A DNA stretch of 44,808 bases from Amanita rubescens (taxonomy: Eukaryota; Basidiomycota; Agaricomycetes; Agaricales; Amanitaceae): the NCBI GenBank assembly GCA_015039365.1, contig WION01000431.1:1-44808 (forward strand), given 5' to 3'. The translations under genes were made by a program, and so were the position numbers. The stretch's first letter is position 1; each line of letters opens with the position of its first letter. Positions 31,787-42,057 of this stretch are shown here, in pieces. A model generated the notes under the pieces. The model had not been told where the DNA came from. It worked only from the letters and a program-made list of their open reading frames with translations, and ran no database searches.

Positions 31787-33597
31787 TCACGAAAAAAGTC
31801 TGTCATATCTACTCAAACACGAATACCCATCATAATCTACAAGCGATGGCTTAGGAACATAGTTTTCTGAATTGCTGAGTAACTCACCAAAGTTATCATT
31901 CGGATCACACCGACATTGGCCCTTCTGGTGAGCGTCACCTTGAGGGCAGTGCTGAAAACAGGTATGTCTGTAGCCAATATCATTGAAGAAATGCTATAAA
32001 AATAAGGTATAGGTCGTATCGACGGAATCGCATACACACAATCTGATCTTTGCGCGCAAATAAGGCTGCTCCTATCGTATGGATGGGTGCATCCCCCCAT
32101 CTCTAATGAATCAGTAAGTTTATGTCTAGTGCCTCGATGTCCAGAGTTATACCTCATAGTAGAATCCGCCCTTCTCGTCCAAGAAGTCAAATAACTTTGA
32201 ATAAGCATCGCTCCGCCAAAGGTCAAGATTTCCGATTTCAAAATTACTCCAAACTATATTTGGATAGTCAGTGATGATAGCGCTCAGAGAAAAGACGTAC
32301 TTACAATGGCATGAATTATATGTTACTCCGCCATCGTCGGAGACGAAATTTATAGCGTTATCGGAAGACATCAATTTAGGATTAGCATCCATGAACTCTA
32401 TTATTGTCAATAGAGATAGCAATACACACGTTAGTCTCACCTTTGACGGTGTCCCATAAAGTAGGTATCGTCTTTGTAAATTCGTATAGTGAGATGGTAA
32501 AGCCTGCGAGAGAAAGGATTAAACCACAGAGAACCCCTGAGATTTCGGAGATGAATGAAGTACCGTAGACCTTGTCATTGTCTTGCATAAACAAGAATGG
32601 ATCATAATCAATATCGCAAAAAAAGTCGACATCCGGTCTATAATGCGGGCTTAGTGATAAAAGTGGACCAGCGATTCACGTCACATACTCAAATCTATTA
32701 ACTGGTGTCAGATTCTTCTCTCAATCATTCTTAAACGCTTACCTCCAGTAATATCTGTACGGCTTGAGCAGTTCATGGCGATAAAAAAACTGATATCGTT
32801 GTTACTGAAGCACATTAAAAATTGGAGAAGACCTACACCAGAGTTGAAGCGACACATGTTGCGATAACTGAGCGTATTTAGCACTCGGGCCCTGGTGATC
32901 GTAATTCACCCACGATATCGACCCTGTGTAGCACGTCAGCAAAGGAACCTGAGTTACAGAGACACTCACCTCCATAGATAACGTTTTCTGAAACCAATCT
33001 ATCCCGACTAGCGGACGCTCTGTCTTCGTCTATCCACGATGGTTGATTCCAATGTTCGGGAGGGATGAGACCAAACTGGACGGGTGCTTCCGTTAATTGC
33101 GATATCACGCTGTCATACAATGCATCAGTCATTTAGTTAACTTTTAAGTAACAGGCCGCCTACGTTCGGAATTCCTCGTTGAATGGCTCATCATTCAGGA
33201 ATACATAGGGATATCCAAAGTTTTTATTAAATCTATCTTCCAATTGCTTCATGCTGCTCACGACACCGTTCAGGTCACTATTTCGCGCTACATGATACTC
33301 GTAAGCCGATCGTACAGCAAGTAAATGTATCCTTACTGATAATGAAAATGACGGCGTTTGCCTTGGGCGGAGGATGACTGTTCGTCGAACATATGTCTTC
33401 ACGAACAAGTTCAAAGTTAGGCATGCGAGGTGCCTCGGACCGGTCCTCATGAAGTAAAATCGCTGCCTGTGAATGTTTTCCGCACGCTATGTCTAATAAC
33501 GACGAAGCGATCTACGACCAACAGTCAGCAAACTAATGAATAAAAAAGTAAATGAACAGACAAGTATAACCAGGAACAACACTCGAATATGACCCAT
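31787..33597 (-). CDS. KRE2/MNT1-type alpha-1,2-mannosyltransferase (GT15), copy 2
   Basis: Tandem paralogue of 29108-30915, offset by about 2.68 kb, with the same 15-exon layout. The N-terminus MGHIRVLFLVIL plus IASSLLDIA forms a short Golgi anchor. Conserved blocks are [141 protein letters not shown] and HCPQGDAHQKGQCRCDPND. The C-terminus NFDYDGYSCLSRYDRLF is closer to the usual family ending than that of copy 1. The stem regions after the anchor differ strongly between the copies, whereas the catalytic domains are close. That indicates duplication and then relaxed evolution of the stem. The gene appears intact. Confidence 0.9.
32689..32694 (-). other. Six-nucleotide exon in mannosyltransferase copy 2
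   Basis: Same ATTTGA as in copy 1, between acceptor TTAATAG and donor GTATGT, encoding the middle of W-R-F-E-P-D. Confidence 0.75.
32914..32923 (-). other. Ten-nucleotide exon in mannosyltransferase copy 2
   Basis: GGTCGATATC between acceptor CTACACAG and donor GTGGGT completes G-S-I-S in [11 protein letters not shown]. The position and phase are the same as in copy 1. Confidence 0.75.
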
Positions 33598-35084
33598 ATC
33601 GTTCTTTTGCATGTACTGTGTGCGACATCCAAAGTCAAGGACTCAAGGTGCGCGCCTATGGCCCTGAACATGACGCAGACCTCATGGTACGGGCAAGGCT
33701 GCGAGCTAGAATCCACGTGTCCCGGCGCTTGGGCTCTCCAATAACCAACGAACTGAGGTTGTCCTTGCTGTTACGAAGAATCAACGACGGGGTTCTTCCA
33801 ACAGCGACCGAATCGATTCAAGCGAAGCTTCTTCAATCCATTATTCGGTGAGTTCGAATCTTCCACATAAAACCGCCTTGAGGTGACGATGACAACGCTT
33901 TTTGAATTCTAGAAACTCTTTCGGAGGCCTTAGCACAAGCGGAGATCTCAGCTTTGAGTATTCCGTTGGCTTAGTTGCACAAGTAGATGCTATCGGGTAC
34001 ACACGAACAAACAACAGTCGGATCAATTACAATACCAGCAGATTCAAGTTCAAGCTTATAGTTTTACAAGTTCTTGCAGACTCGTTTTCAGAAAAATCTG
34101 GAAAGCACGAGAAACAAAGAACATCAGTTTGCGATGCAGCCTCCTCTGCATAGTTCCCGATCGTGATCTCCACGCAAAGCATCCGAGTTGAGATCGCTTT
34201 CCTATTCTATCTCAAGAAATTCAAGACATGCTTCTGCCGACATTGTTTTTGATAATCTTACGTATGTCCTGACTTATCAGCCTCTAGGTGGCGAGTCCAG
34301 TGAATTCCTTCGCTGACAGTTTCAACCAGAGATATTAGTTTTTCTAGGGCCGCGTTTCTAACAAGACGAATATATTTTTAGTTTCATGGCTCCAGAACTC
34401 ATTTCAGCAGGCTCGGAGCAGATCGCTGTTACAATCAGTCTCAGTAATGCATTCCGACTATTTCCAGTGTGAGCCTCCGTTTTATCAGCATGCAAGGGTT
34501 ACCGGCTAACGCGAAGCATAAGTCATCATGAATAAACATAATTAACTGCACCTACTGGTCTCCGGATAATTTTGAGACTGATGATCAATCTTGCGGCGTG
34601 GGGTCCATCGAGCTCATCATGGTTAATGTTGAAAAGACTATCTGATCAGCCATCGTAAGGCACTTATCCTCGCCCGCAGATAAGAGTTTGCGGGCGAAAA
34701 CGTAAACTTGTCCTGATTATTCATGTCCAGGCCTTCAGCATGTTGACGGAGTGCCCATGAATAAGTATCAAGGAAATATAACGTACATGGCGCTTTAGCA
34801 AATAATCAATACACGGCGATCTCTGGCAAAAAACTCGGGTATGGGCATCATCCTGAATCTAATCATGTCGACATCGATGGATCACCCTTTCTATTTGTCG
34901 ACTTTCCAACTGTTCCTGATACAGACGTGGTGCGCGCTCGTCTAGGGCTTAGCCGTCTTTAGATTAATTACACGCCTGTGGGTCTTTCACGAATCCCACG
35001 ACATTGCACGCTATTAAAAGCTGAAGCGGGAGACGCGAGCATGTGGAGGCGCTTTCCCCAGGTTTAACGAGATGCTAACTTACT
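33598..35084. other. Gene-poor region
   Basis: The first 250 bases are the upstream DNA of mannosyltransferase copy 2. From about 33900 to 35080 I see only short open frames without motifs. Confidence 0.4.
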
Positions 35085-35400
35085 ATGGAACGAATATAAG
35101 CTACGACGTGGGTACTTCTCGCACTTTTTCGGATTAGTTTACTAATTACTATAACACGTGGATTGTACATCGATGAAATGATACTCGAACCCAAAAGGTG
35201 AACATATCGGTCTGCGCTATGTATAGTAGGCCATCCACGTAAGTCGTCAAGGCGTTTGATATCCACCAGAGTTTGCGATCACAGCGGCTCAAGCCAAAAA
35301 TTCCGACATCGGTGAGGTTTAGCGACGCGTACCTACAGTCGCTTAGAAAGTGTGATCGTTTGCATTCAGTCTCGATCTATGCAAATGTTTTTTGGGGATC
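35085..35400. repeat. Direct repeat R3, unit 1
   Basis: Repeated at 35426-35716 with about 24 bases less. Shared blocks are ATGGAACGAA, TCTCGCACTTTTTTCG, GTACATCGATGAAATGATA, CAGCGGCTCAAGC, GACATCGGTG.GGTTTAGCG and GTTTTTTGGGGAT. There is no intact reading frame. It could be a relic of a non-coding mobile element or a local duplication. Confidence 0.75.
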
Positions 35401-35425
35401 GAGACACTTACTAATGGAATTGGTG

Positions 35426-35716
35426 ATGGAACGAACACAAGCCGCAACGCGGGTATTTCTCGCACTTTTTTCGATTAGTTTAACACGCGGATAGTACATC
35501 GATGAAATGATATCAGTCTGCGCTTGGTATAGTAGGCCCTCGCCGTAGATCTCCAAGGCATTTGGTATCCAGCGAAGTAGGTTGAGGATTTGCGGTCACA
35601 GCGGCTCAAGCTAGAAATCCCGACATCGGTGGGGTTTAGCGACGCGTACCTATAGTCGCTTAGAAAGTATGATTATTTGCATTTCAATTTCCATCTATGC
35701 AACTGTTTTTTGGGGA
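35426..35716. repeat. Direct repeat R3, unit 2
   Basis: Second unit of the direct repeat; offset 341 bases at its start and 317 bases at CAGCGGCTCAAGC. The two deletions relative to unit 1 are at ACTAATTACTAT and near the AACCCAAAAGGTGAACATA stretch. Confidence 0.75.
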
Positions 35717-35801
35717 TGGTTGGTTGACGGGGAAATGAGATCTACATTCAATCGTTCTGGCGCATTGCTACACCGCTTCGGCAAGTAATTTGCATGACGT
35801 G

Positions 35802-36018
35802 ATTCGTATACTCTTCTATTCTACCCTGCCAAGTATGGTAATAGTTTCTCTGGCTCTGTGGGAGCATGTGGGAGTCTGAGTAAGCGCTGACGCAACTCCT
35901 TTCTCAAACCCGACACAATTGGACACATTCTCCCAAACCTACCTTGTGTCAGTCAGAGTCCTTGGAACTGAGACACTGAATTTGACGAGAAGGTAGTATC
36001 GCGTGACGTGATGAGGAT
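35802..36018 (+). repeat. Dispersed repeat R4, copy 1 (upstream of GST gene)
   Basis: Matches 44613-44808 closely over ~200 bases. Shared stretches include CTCTTCTATT, GCCAAGTATGG.AATAGTTTC, CTCCTTTCTCAAACCCGACA and GACGTGATGAGGAT. One insertion (GGGAGCATGT) and one of about 9 bases (AGTCAGAGT) distinguish it. It lies 220 bases before the GST ATG, so it is probably promoter DNA. Confidence 0.85.
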
Positions 36019-36158
36019 CATGGTATGACAATTGACTATCGGTTTGGGTGTACGCTGAATCATCTTCAGCCATTACCCCATCAAATACGCATTACGATCT
36101 TACATCCTAAGCGTTCCAACGTTCGATGGCGACACCCGAAAGGCCCGCTCCTGAAAAC

Positions 36159-36167
36159 GATAAAAGG
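36159..36167 (+). promoter_or_regulatory. TATA-like element of GST gene
   Basis: GATAAAAGG lies 72-80 bases upstream of ATG 36239, a usual position for a fungal TATA element. It is followed by a C/A-rich leader (ACATCACAACC) up to the ATG. Confidence 0.4.
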
Positions 36168-36238
36168 ACCCCCGCAAACCCGTTGAAGAGCAGCGACTTC
36201 CGCCTCAACACATCTACTACTACTCTAACATCACAACC

Positions 36239-37048
36239 ATGGTCTTGAAACTCCACGGCCTCACCGTCTCCACCTGCACTCAACGTGTAGCGACTGTTCT
36301 CATTGAGAAAAAAGTCCCCTTCGAGCTTGTCAACATCGACATGTCCAAGGGTGAACACAAATCTGAAGCTTTCATGAAGCTTCAGCCCTTCGGCCAGGTC
36401 CCCGTCCTTGAGGTACACGGTGTATGACATTCGACGTGTGCCCAGTCCTGACATCCATCTCTAGGACAATGGTTTCATCCTCTATGAAAGTCGTGCCATC
36501 TGTCGTTACATCGCCGTCAAATATGCCAACCAAGGCACCCAACTCTACCCCGAGGATCTCAAGAAGAGGGCCCTCATCGAGCAGGCCGCTTCCATCGAGG
36601 GCTCAAACTGGGATCCCCATACATCCGGAATTGCTTGGGAGAAGGTCTTCAAGCAGTACGCGTCCATATCACATCCCTTTGGCACAAGCGACTGATTTCA
36701 CTTTGCAGATGGCAAGGTTTGGAAGCGGATGATGCGCAGGTTAAGAAGCACCTCACTGCCCTCGGCGGCAGGCTCGATGTCTACGACAAAATTTTGAGCA
36801 AACAGAAGTACATTGCAGGCGACGAGTTCTCGCTCGCTGACATCTTCCACCTTCCTTATGGTGTCAAGCTTTACCAGGCCGGTCATGGCGATATGATTGA
36901 TAGCAGGCCTAATGTCAAGAGGTACGCTCGATGGTTTCTTCGTGAAGTAGTACTCAACTAAAATCATTCTAGGTGGTTCAGTGAAATTAGAGCACGCGAT
37001 TCGTGGCAGGCTGTCGAAGGTGGAGTGAAGTCGACACCCAGTTATTAG
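36239..37048 (+). CDS. Glutathione S-transferase, phi-class-like
   Basis: Conjugates glutathione to electrophiles (detoxification, oxidative stress), cytosolic. Four exons start at 36239; the first intron is 36422-36464 (43 nt), and later introns follow KVFKQ and PNVKR. They give about 214 aa, the normal size. The N-terminal thioredoxin-fold domain is MVLKLHGLTVSTCTQRVATV, with the putative catalytic Ser/Thr in STCTQRV. FGQVPVLEVHG carries the cis-Pro GSH-binding loop, and DNGFILYESRAICRYIAVKY contains the E-S-R-A motif that binds the gamma-glutamyl group. The C-terminal helical domain holds KYIAGDEFSLADIFHLPYG (N-capping box S-L-A-D) and RPNVKRWFSEIRARDSWQAV. All motifs are intact. The upstream 217-bp repeat recurs at the window end, which hints at a second GST copy there. 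Confidence 0.93.
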
Positions 37049-37565
37049 ATGATAAGCGGGATTGTAACGAATTGTTGATTATCGCTATCACTTGCGAATA
37101 GACGTGTACCGAACTTGATGACATCGTACTCTTGTGACTACTCAAGTATTCAACGGCCGAGAGCTATCGTCTGGTCCGAGATCGCATCTATTGTGGAGCT
37201 AACTAGCTAGCTATAAGCAAGACTTGATGCATGGCAAACGCGCGCATTAGTGTTTAGTTATCATCAAGTTGGGAAGCAATTTATTATTGGCCGCTGCTTA
37301 CGACAAAGTCAGCCAGAAGCTTGTCGTGACCCTACTGGAGTTTACGCCGAGGTATAGAGCGACTATAACTTTACCAAATTAATCAAGGTCCCGTGTCAAA
37401 GCACGAGTATCCTAGTGCAGCCACATTGGGCTTAGACGAAAAATTAGGCAAAATTACACGCTATCACACGCACTAGAACAGCCTCTGCAGCGCCCTTAAG
37501 CTTCGGCGTCGGGGAAGATGAGAAATGAGTGCAATTGTACAAGATTACGAGATGCCAGTTCCCAG
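37049..37565. other. Intergenic region
   Basis: 3' flank of the GST gene and possible further exons of the weak minus-strand gene model that follows. No clear feature. Confidence 0.3.
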
Positions 37566-38022
37566 TTACATAGAGATAAATATCAGAAAGAGATGGGAGA
37601 CGAAGATCGAAAATACAATTTGAAATAAGAAAGTGATTAAGCCCTTTCGCATGGATAAAACGAGCGCGTCAATTCCCTCGCGCGGAAGCTGAGCGCCGTT
37701 CACGCTTGCGCTAACTTTGTCGGAAAAAGTACTTCCAATAGCTCGAACTGCATCTTCGTTGGTTTCTGCTTCGAAGATCGCTCGTATGTGTTGTTGAGAC
37801 CACTCCGTCAACGAATTCAAGCATAAGGTAGGTGCGCAATTGCCTCCAATGATTTCTGGGAACGAAGTGGAAGACGACGACGCGGGTGGTGAAGAATTAT
37901 ACGAGCGAGGATGAAAGATGGGAGACTCGTCTTTCGGTTCCGTCAATTACCTCCGAACTTATCATTAGAGGCAACGGTGGCTGTGCTGCAGTACCACTCC
38001 CGGTCGCCTAATCACCAAACAT
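37566..38022 (-). CDS. Possible small protein gene, incomplete model
   Basis: A minus-strand frame encodes protein-like text: FHPRSYNSSPPASSSSTSF, LNSLTEWSQQHIRAIFEAET, and DAVRAIGSTFSDKVSASVNG followed by LPREGIDALVLSMRKG. A start is proposed at ATG 38022 (context GCCATG) with an 83-nt intron from GTGATT to CGAAAG, giving MFDESPIF. The pattern resembles NTF2/SnoaL-like small alpha+beta proteins only loosely. After SMRKG the frame becomes a hydrophobic run to a stop at 37566, which may be intron read-through with real exons further left. It is a candidate gene with an uncertain 3' end. Confidence 0.35.
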
Positions 38023-38110
38023 GGCGGGTGGCTGACGAAAACGGTCTTTCTCTTACAAGGTGGTGAGTTACTTTCCAGTTGCAGATCAGCGCATTGACTA
38101 TTTTTTAGGC

Positions 38111-38891
38111 ATGGAACCTAGATTGCCACGTTATATACGTGCCAGTCACTGGACCCACACGGAACTAACGGCGCTCAAAGTCGAGATCCAGGATGTCGGT
38201 GAGGCGCAATTTTTCGGGCAAGAACTACTGGAATTTCCGGAAGGAATACTTCATACCTTTTACTATGGTGCAGCGTCCACTGGCTGGAGTTGCTATCGAT
38301 GGGGCCTCGACCCAGTTGTTTAATGAGCTCAACCTTATGGCCATTGTCCCCAGGCGACACAGGCGTGAATCCAGCATAGATAACTTTTTGCACCACCTGC
38401 TCCTTTTTCTGGTTACATTTACCGGTGCCAATAATGTGGTTTTAGGAACCCAACGTCAACAAGATTTTAGAATGGCAGGGACGTCCAGCTTTGCTTCTCC
38501 AAATATCAATATTCGTCGTGACGGAAGGTTGATACTCGTTGGAGAAAATAAAGTTCGTAAGGCGCTTATCCGAACCGAGCCGCAACTGGTCGCGGAGGCC
38601 ATCTCTGCATACCAGGTCAACAACCAGCAGGGAACTCGAGTTATCTACGGGCTCATAATGCGGGGTTTATACCCCCATTTCTACAGGATTTCAATTACCC
38701 CTCAACTGTCAAGAGCCGTGAAAAATGGTGGCTTGCTCCCCAACCTGAGGCACACCATTATTAAGCGTTATATACCACAATTCAATCTTCAGTATAACGA
38801 GGACCTCTACTCAGGAATGTTGATCCTTGAACGTCGACGACGCATATTACGGGCACTCTGGACCTTTCTGAGTTTGCGTATTATGGGATGA
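38111..38891 (+). CDS. Member of an unrecognised family, frame unresolved
   Basis: Paralogue in outline of the gene at 40933-41730. The N-terminal part (WTHTELTALKVEIQDVGEAQ, FFG) is open from ATG 38111 to 38324. The rest is open in the next frame and ends at TGA 38889-38891: STQLFNELNLM, NNVVLGTQRQQDFRMAG, NINIRRDGRLILVGENK, EPQLVAEAISAYQVNNQQG, YPHFYRISITPQLSRAV and LILERRRRILRALWTFL. A one-base shift somewhere in 38230-38320 is needed. It may be a frameshift lesion or an unseen intron; a GT at 38275 to AG at 38353 (79 nt) would fit the phases but would remove part of the second segment. The family looks like a fungal expanded family with a central E.K and L.A.AI..F motif; its function is unknown. 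Confidence 0.5.
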
Positions 38892-39305
38892 GGAAATGTG
38901 GTGACAATGTTTCGCTGGGGAATCACCTTCATAGTCCGCATACATTCATATTAGCAATTGAGATGTGGACAATTAATGACAAATGTAATGGTTGCAATGC
39001 TTTGACCCTGATTCAATGCCACTCGAGGGATCCTCAGTCAAAATGATCCTTTCGGTTACCCGTCGACTATCCTGAATATTCTTACCAACAGCATTTCTAT
39101 TTTCAGTCAGTTACGAGGCCTTCGAAGTTGTTGAAAATGGATTTATTAACTAACAATGCAGTACAAGTCATGCTATACAAGGCATCGGAAACTAGAATGT
39201 ATCTGATCTTCTCTGACCTAATGTCTGCTACTCGAGTAACGGCAGCAAATTATATTACAATCGACGAAACCGTTCGATGAAACGCAAATCACTTGACATA
39301 TTTGA
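38892..39305. other. Intergenic region
   Basis: No feature recognised. It separates the plus-strand gene from the minus-strand DUF2235 relic. Confidence 0.35.
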
Positions 39306-40440
39306 TCATCGGAGAGATCTGTTTCCAGTTATATGCATTCGGGTATCCCACCTGTCGTATCCGTTTTTCCACCGATTCATGAACGCAAACCTCGTTCTTG
39401 TGAAATGGAATGTACCTCCGGCGACTGGGACAACGCCTACCGAATACGTTAGATCATGTGTATGTAGCTCACGGCAAACTAGACGCACATTCTTAAACGG
39501 GTCCAGTTTTCTATCTTGATAGATAATTTCAATGAGCCACCATAACCGGACGAGGATGAGCTGGTCGAAAATGTGATCGCGGATATCGAGAAGGTGCTGT
39601 CCGAGATGGAAATGATGGTGACCGTTAGCTTGGCGACTGCCACTCGCATGAGGACCTGCAGCCCGCTCGCAGACTCTACCATAATGCGGCGGCACGGCGG
39701 GTTGTCCGCTTGCAGCTTTATCGACATACTTGTCGAGATCCCTGTACCCCTCGCCAAGATCCTCCACCTCGACATTCATCTCCTGCATTTCTTCCCAGAG
39801 ACCGTTGAAATTCGAGCAATTCTTTGAGGTACTCGAAATCAAATAAGATTCCCGTTTTGGCCAACATACATTATTTGATCATCCAGCGGAGGGAGATGGT
39901 GGATAAACTACGGTTTTGGCGCGTGGCATCCTGCGTGTCGTGTCAGATCCATGGTCCACGTAACCTGCGAACCATACTTCCTGTACGTCGGCAAAGTCTC
40001 TGTCGGGTGCCTCGTACTTCCACTCATCTCGCGTAGGATCATCGGAGATGGGCTTGGGGTCGGGAATATCTACGTCTAGTTGTTCGCGATCTGGGGTCAG
40101 TTCGTTCCATAAGTTTGGGCGGAACCTGGCGTGGCGTTCCTGGCGTGGCGTTCGTCGAGTCCTAGTCGGAATATTTTGATGCTGTAGTTGACGGATGTGC
40201 AGGGGTGCGTGCGGGGGATAATGCCCACGGAGGAGACGGTGTCCCTAGAGTCGGGGTGGTGAGAAAGATCTATACGAATGCGTTGGCAGTAGTTGGCTTA
40301 CCAGACACCGACAAAATCGACCGTGACCGGCGAGCTGCATCGAGGTCAGGGAGAGAGCGAATGGATTAGGAAAGTAACGCACGCAAAAGTCTATTTGAAT
40401 TCACGACTGAGTTGTATAGCCTGACATGTGATGACAAATC
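39306..40440 (-). pseudogene. Broken DUF2235 (Tle1-like alpha/beta hydrolase) gene
   Basis: Minus-strand remnants of a DUF2235 protein, a predicted alpha/beta hydrolase family related to bacterial Tle1 phospholipases. In order they are AIQLSREFK-stop-TFC, a 49-nt intron (GTGCGT to GCAG), PVTVDFVGVW, another intron, then DTVSSVGIIPRTHPCTSVNY and LGLDERHARF. These are followed by PNLWNELTPDREQL, DVDIPDPKPISDDPTRDEWK, DFADVQEVWFAG, a shifted LRWMIK...LAKTGILFDFEYLKEL, and a final open frame with LILVRLWWLIEIIYQDRKLD. Lesions are a TAG in the FK.TFC motif, a 14-bp tandem duplication (40125-40152) that shifts the frame after DERHAR, loss of the conserved C-H-x-D-x-G-G (here Y-V-D-H-G), and later frame changes. 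The N-terminal catalytic half (G-F-S-R-G region) is absent, so it is 5' truncated. It is non-functional. Confidence 0.75.
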
Positions 40441-40932
40441 CTCAGACAACCTATCCGACCTGCGCTCCTCATTCACTTGGGCACATAGGACATGTTCTTC
40501 AATAGCTAAAGGTTAGCTAGCTTAATTCTGATGCATTTTTAAAAAGGGACTAAACGATGTCGAAGTTTGATGAAGGCTAAAAACTCTTATCTTGATGGCG
40601 TGTCGTCACGTTGTCACATGTGCCCTAGCGGCTGAGCGCTGAGCCATTGCTTAGCCGCTGCTCTGGTATGATGCAGATGTGGAAGACACAACGCAGTATG
40701 TTCAAATCGTAAGTTTATTTGCTGACATGCTAGTAATGTATAAAGCCTCGTATCTCTGCAATCAGCATATACCTCTGCACGTGCAATGATATTATTTTGT
40801 TCACAATCACATCGCCAGGCGCCTGTGACTTGAGAAGGTTTCACTTCGCTCAGACTCCAGGGGTAAGTCAATCTCACATTTGCTCTGTACTGCTGATATC
40901 AATCCCTTGTTGGATAGTAAATATCCGACACA
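40441..40932. other. Intergenic region
   Basis: Lies between the divergent DUF2235 relic and the plus-strand gene at 40933. No recognisable exon of the missing hydrolase half and no clear TATA element. Confidence 0.35.
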
Positions 40933-41730
40933 ATGGACTGGACCTCAGCTGACTTGGCTGCTTTTAACATCATCGTTCAGGACCAGGATCAGGACTCGTT
41001 CTTTGACGGTCCTCTGCCGGATTACACTGGCTTCCCTGGCTTTCTCGAGACAGAAGATGTCATTATGCCCAAGGGATTTGCTTTATCACTGGATACCGAT
41101 GTCAAACATGCCAGAGAAGAAGTGGACGCCGAGCCTATGTCTGCAGAATGGCCATTCAATTCATTTCTGGCAAGTTTGCTAGATTTCATGAAATACGGAT
41201 ATCAAAGCCGTCACCCGGCCCACACTATGGTATGCAAGGGTAATCCTGTACGACTGATTGTGCGCAACGAAACCGCTTCTACGATTGCCAACGTTGAAGT
41301 CCGGCGCGCCACCTCGTATTTGACGATGCTCGTTCTCCAACATAGCAAAACAATTATCAAGCGCTCCGACCCGGAAGCACATTTGATAGCGTCGGCAATC
41401 GGGGCCTTTCAACAGAATGGGATGGAGGAGAAACCCACAGAGGTAGAGCTGGAGCAGCAGGTTATGTTGGGGATTACGACAGCGGAGCAATTCATCCCTA
41501 CTTTCTACAAGATAAAAGTCACAGCGGAATTGGACTGTGCAGTTCGTTTGGGGGAGAAACCTGCGAAACAGACGATTGTCTATCGCCACAAGGCGCGATT
41601 CCCAAAACCCGATGAAGACATCATGACTCTTGAAAACCGCAGGCGTTTAGCTTTGTACCTCGAGGGATTCAGAAAACTTTTAGAGGTTCAGTATCACGGT
41701 TGGCCCTGTCCCACATACTGCGTAGGATGA
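40933..41730 (+). CDS. Unrecognised-family protein, intact copy
   Basis: Single open frame of 265 aa from ATG 40933. The N-terminus MDWTSADLAAFNIIVQDQDQ, SFF parallels W-T-x-x-E-L-x-A-L-x-V-x-x-x-D...FFG of the 38111 gene. The centre is predicted beta-rich (LIVRNETASTIANVEVRRAT, SYLTMLVLQHSKTIIK). It is followed by the shared motif DPEAHLIASAIGAFQQNG, then EQFIPTFYKIKVTAELDCAV, and the shared end TLENRRRLALYLEGFRKLL. The layout (E.QLIA.AI.AF, P.FYK..V, L..RR) fits a family I recall as expanded in Rhizoctonia and relatives without assigned function. There is no signal peptide or TM. It gives the frame reference for judging the 38111 copy. Confidence 0.7.
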   Translation: MDWTSADLAAFNIIVQDQDQDSFFDGPLPDYTGFPGFLETEDVIMPKGFALSLDTDVKHAREEVDAEPMSAEWPFNSFLASLLDFMKYGYQSRHPAHTMVCKGNPVRLIVRNETASTIANVEVRRATSYLTMLVLQHSKTIIKRSDPEAHLIASAIGAFQQNGMEEKPTEVELEQQVMLGITTAEQFIPTFYKIKVTAELDCAVRLGEKPAKQTIVYRHKARFPKPDEDIMTLENRRRLALYLEGFRKLLEVQYHGWPCPTYCVG

Positions 41731-41962
41731 CTAGTATCCAGCCATAAGTTTATATGCGAGTTGAATTTGCAGATCTGATTGGACTACTGGACTCGCGTGT
41801 ATTGCTGTATGTGTCAGGTGCCCTGTGAACGCGTGAATACTCAACGAGACGAGTGGCATTCGGTCGGCGGTTGCCATCCGAGCCATCACTGGTACGTAGT
41901 TGTTTTTCATTTCACTCCGACCTCGAAACCATGAATTTCAAGTTGGTCGAGCTCCTCGGCCC

Positions 41963-41969
41963 CTATAAG
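41963..41969 (+). promoter_or_regulatory. TATA-like element of F-box-like gene
   Basis: CTATAAGA lies about 90 bases upstream of the ATG at 42058, in a C-rich context (GGCCCCTATAAGACAGCC). Confidence 0.4.
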
Positions 41970-42057
41970 ACAGCCAAATATTTGCCCTAGTGACGTCAAT
42001 CGGGATTTGAGACATTTGCCAGTGTATACTGGTACAACATCCTCAGGCTACCGCACA

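Noticed and set aside
35085..35716. CRISPR-like or tandem array
   Set aside because: Only two long imperfect units; no short repeat-spacer structure, and the genome is eukaryotic.
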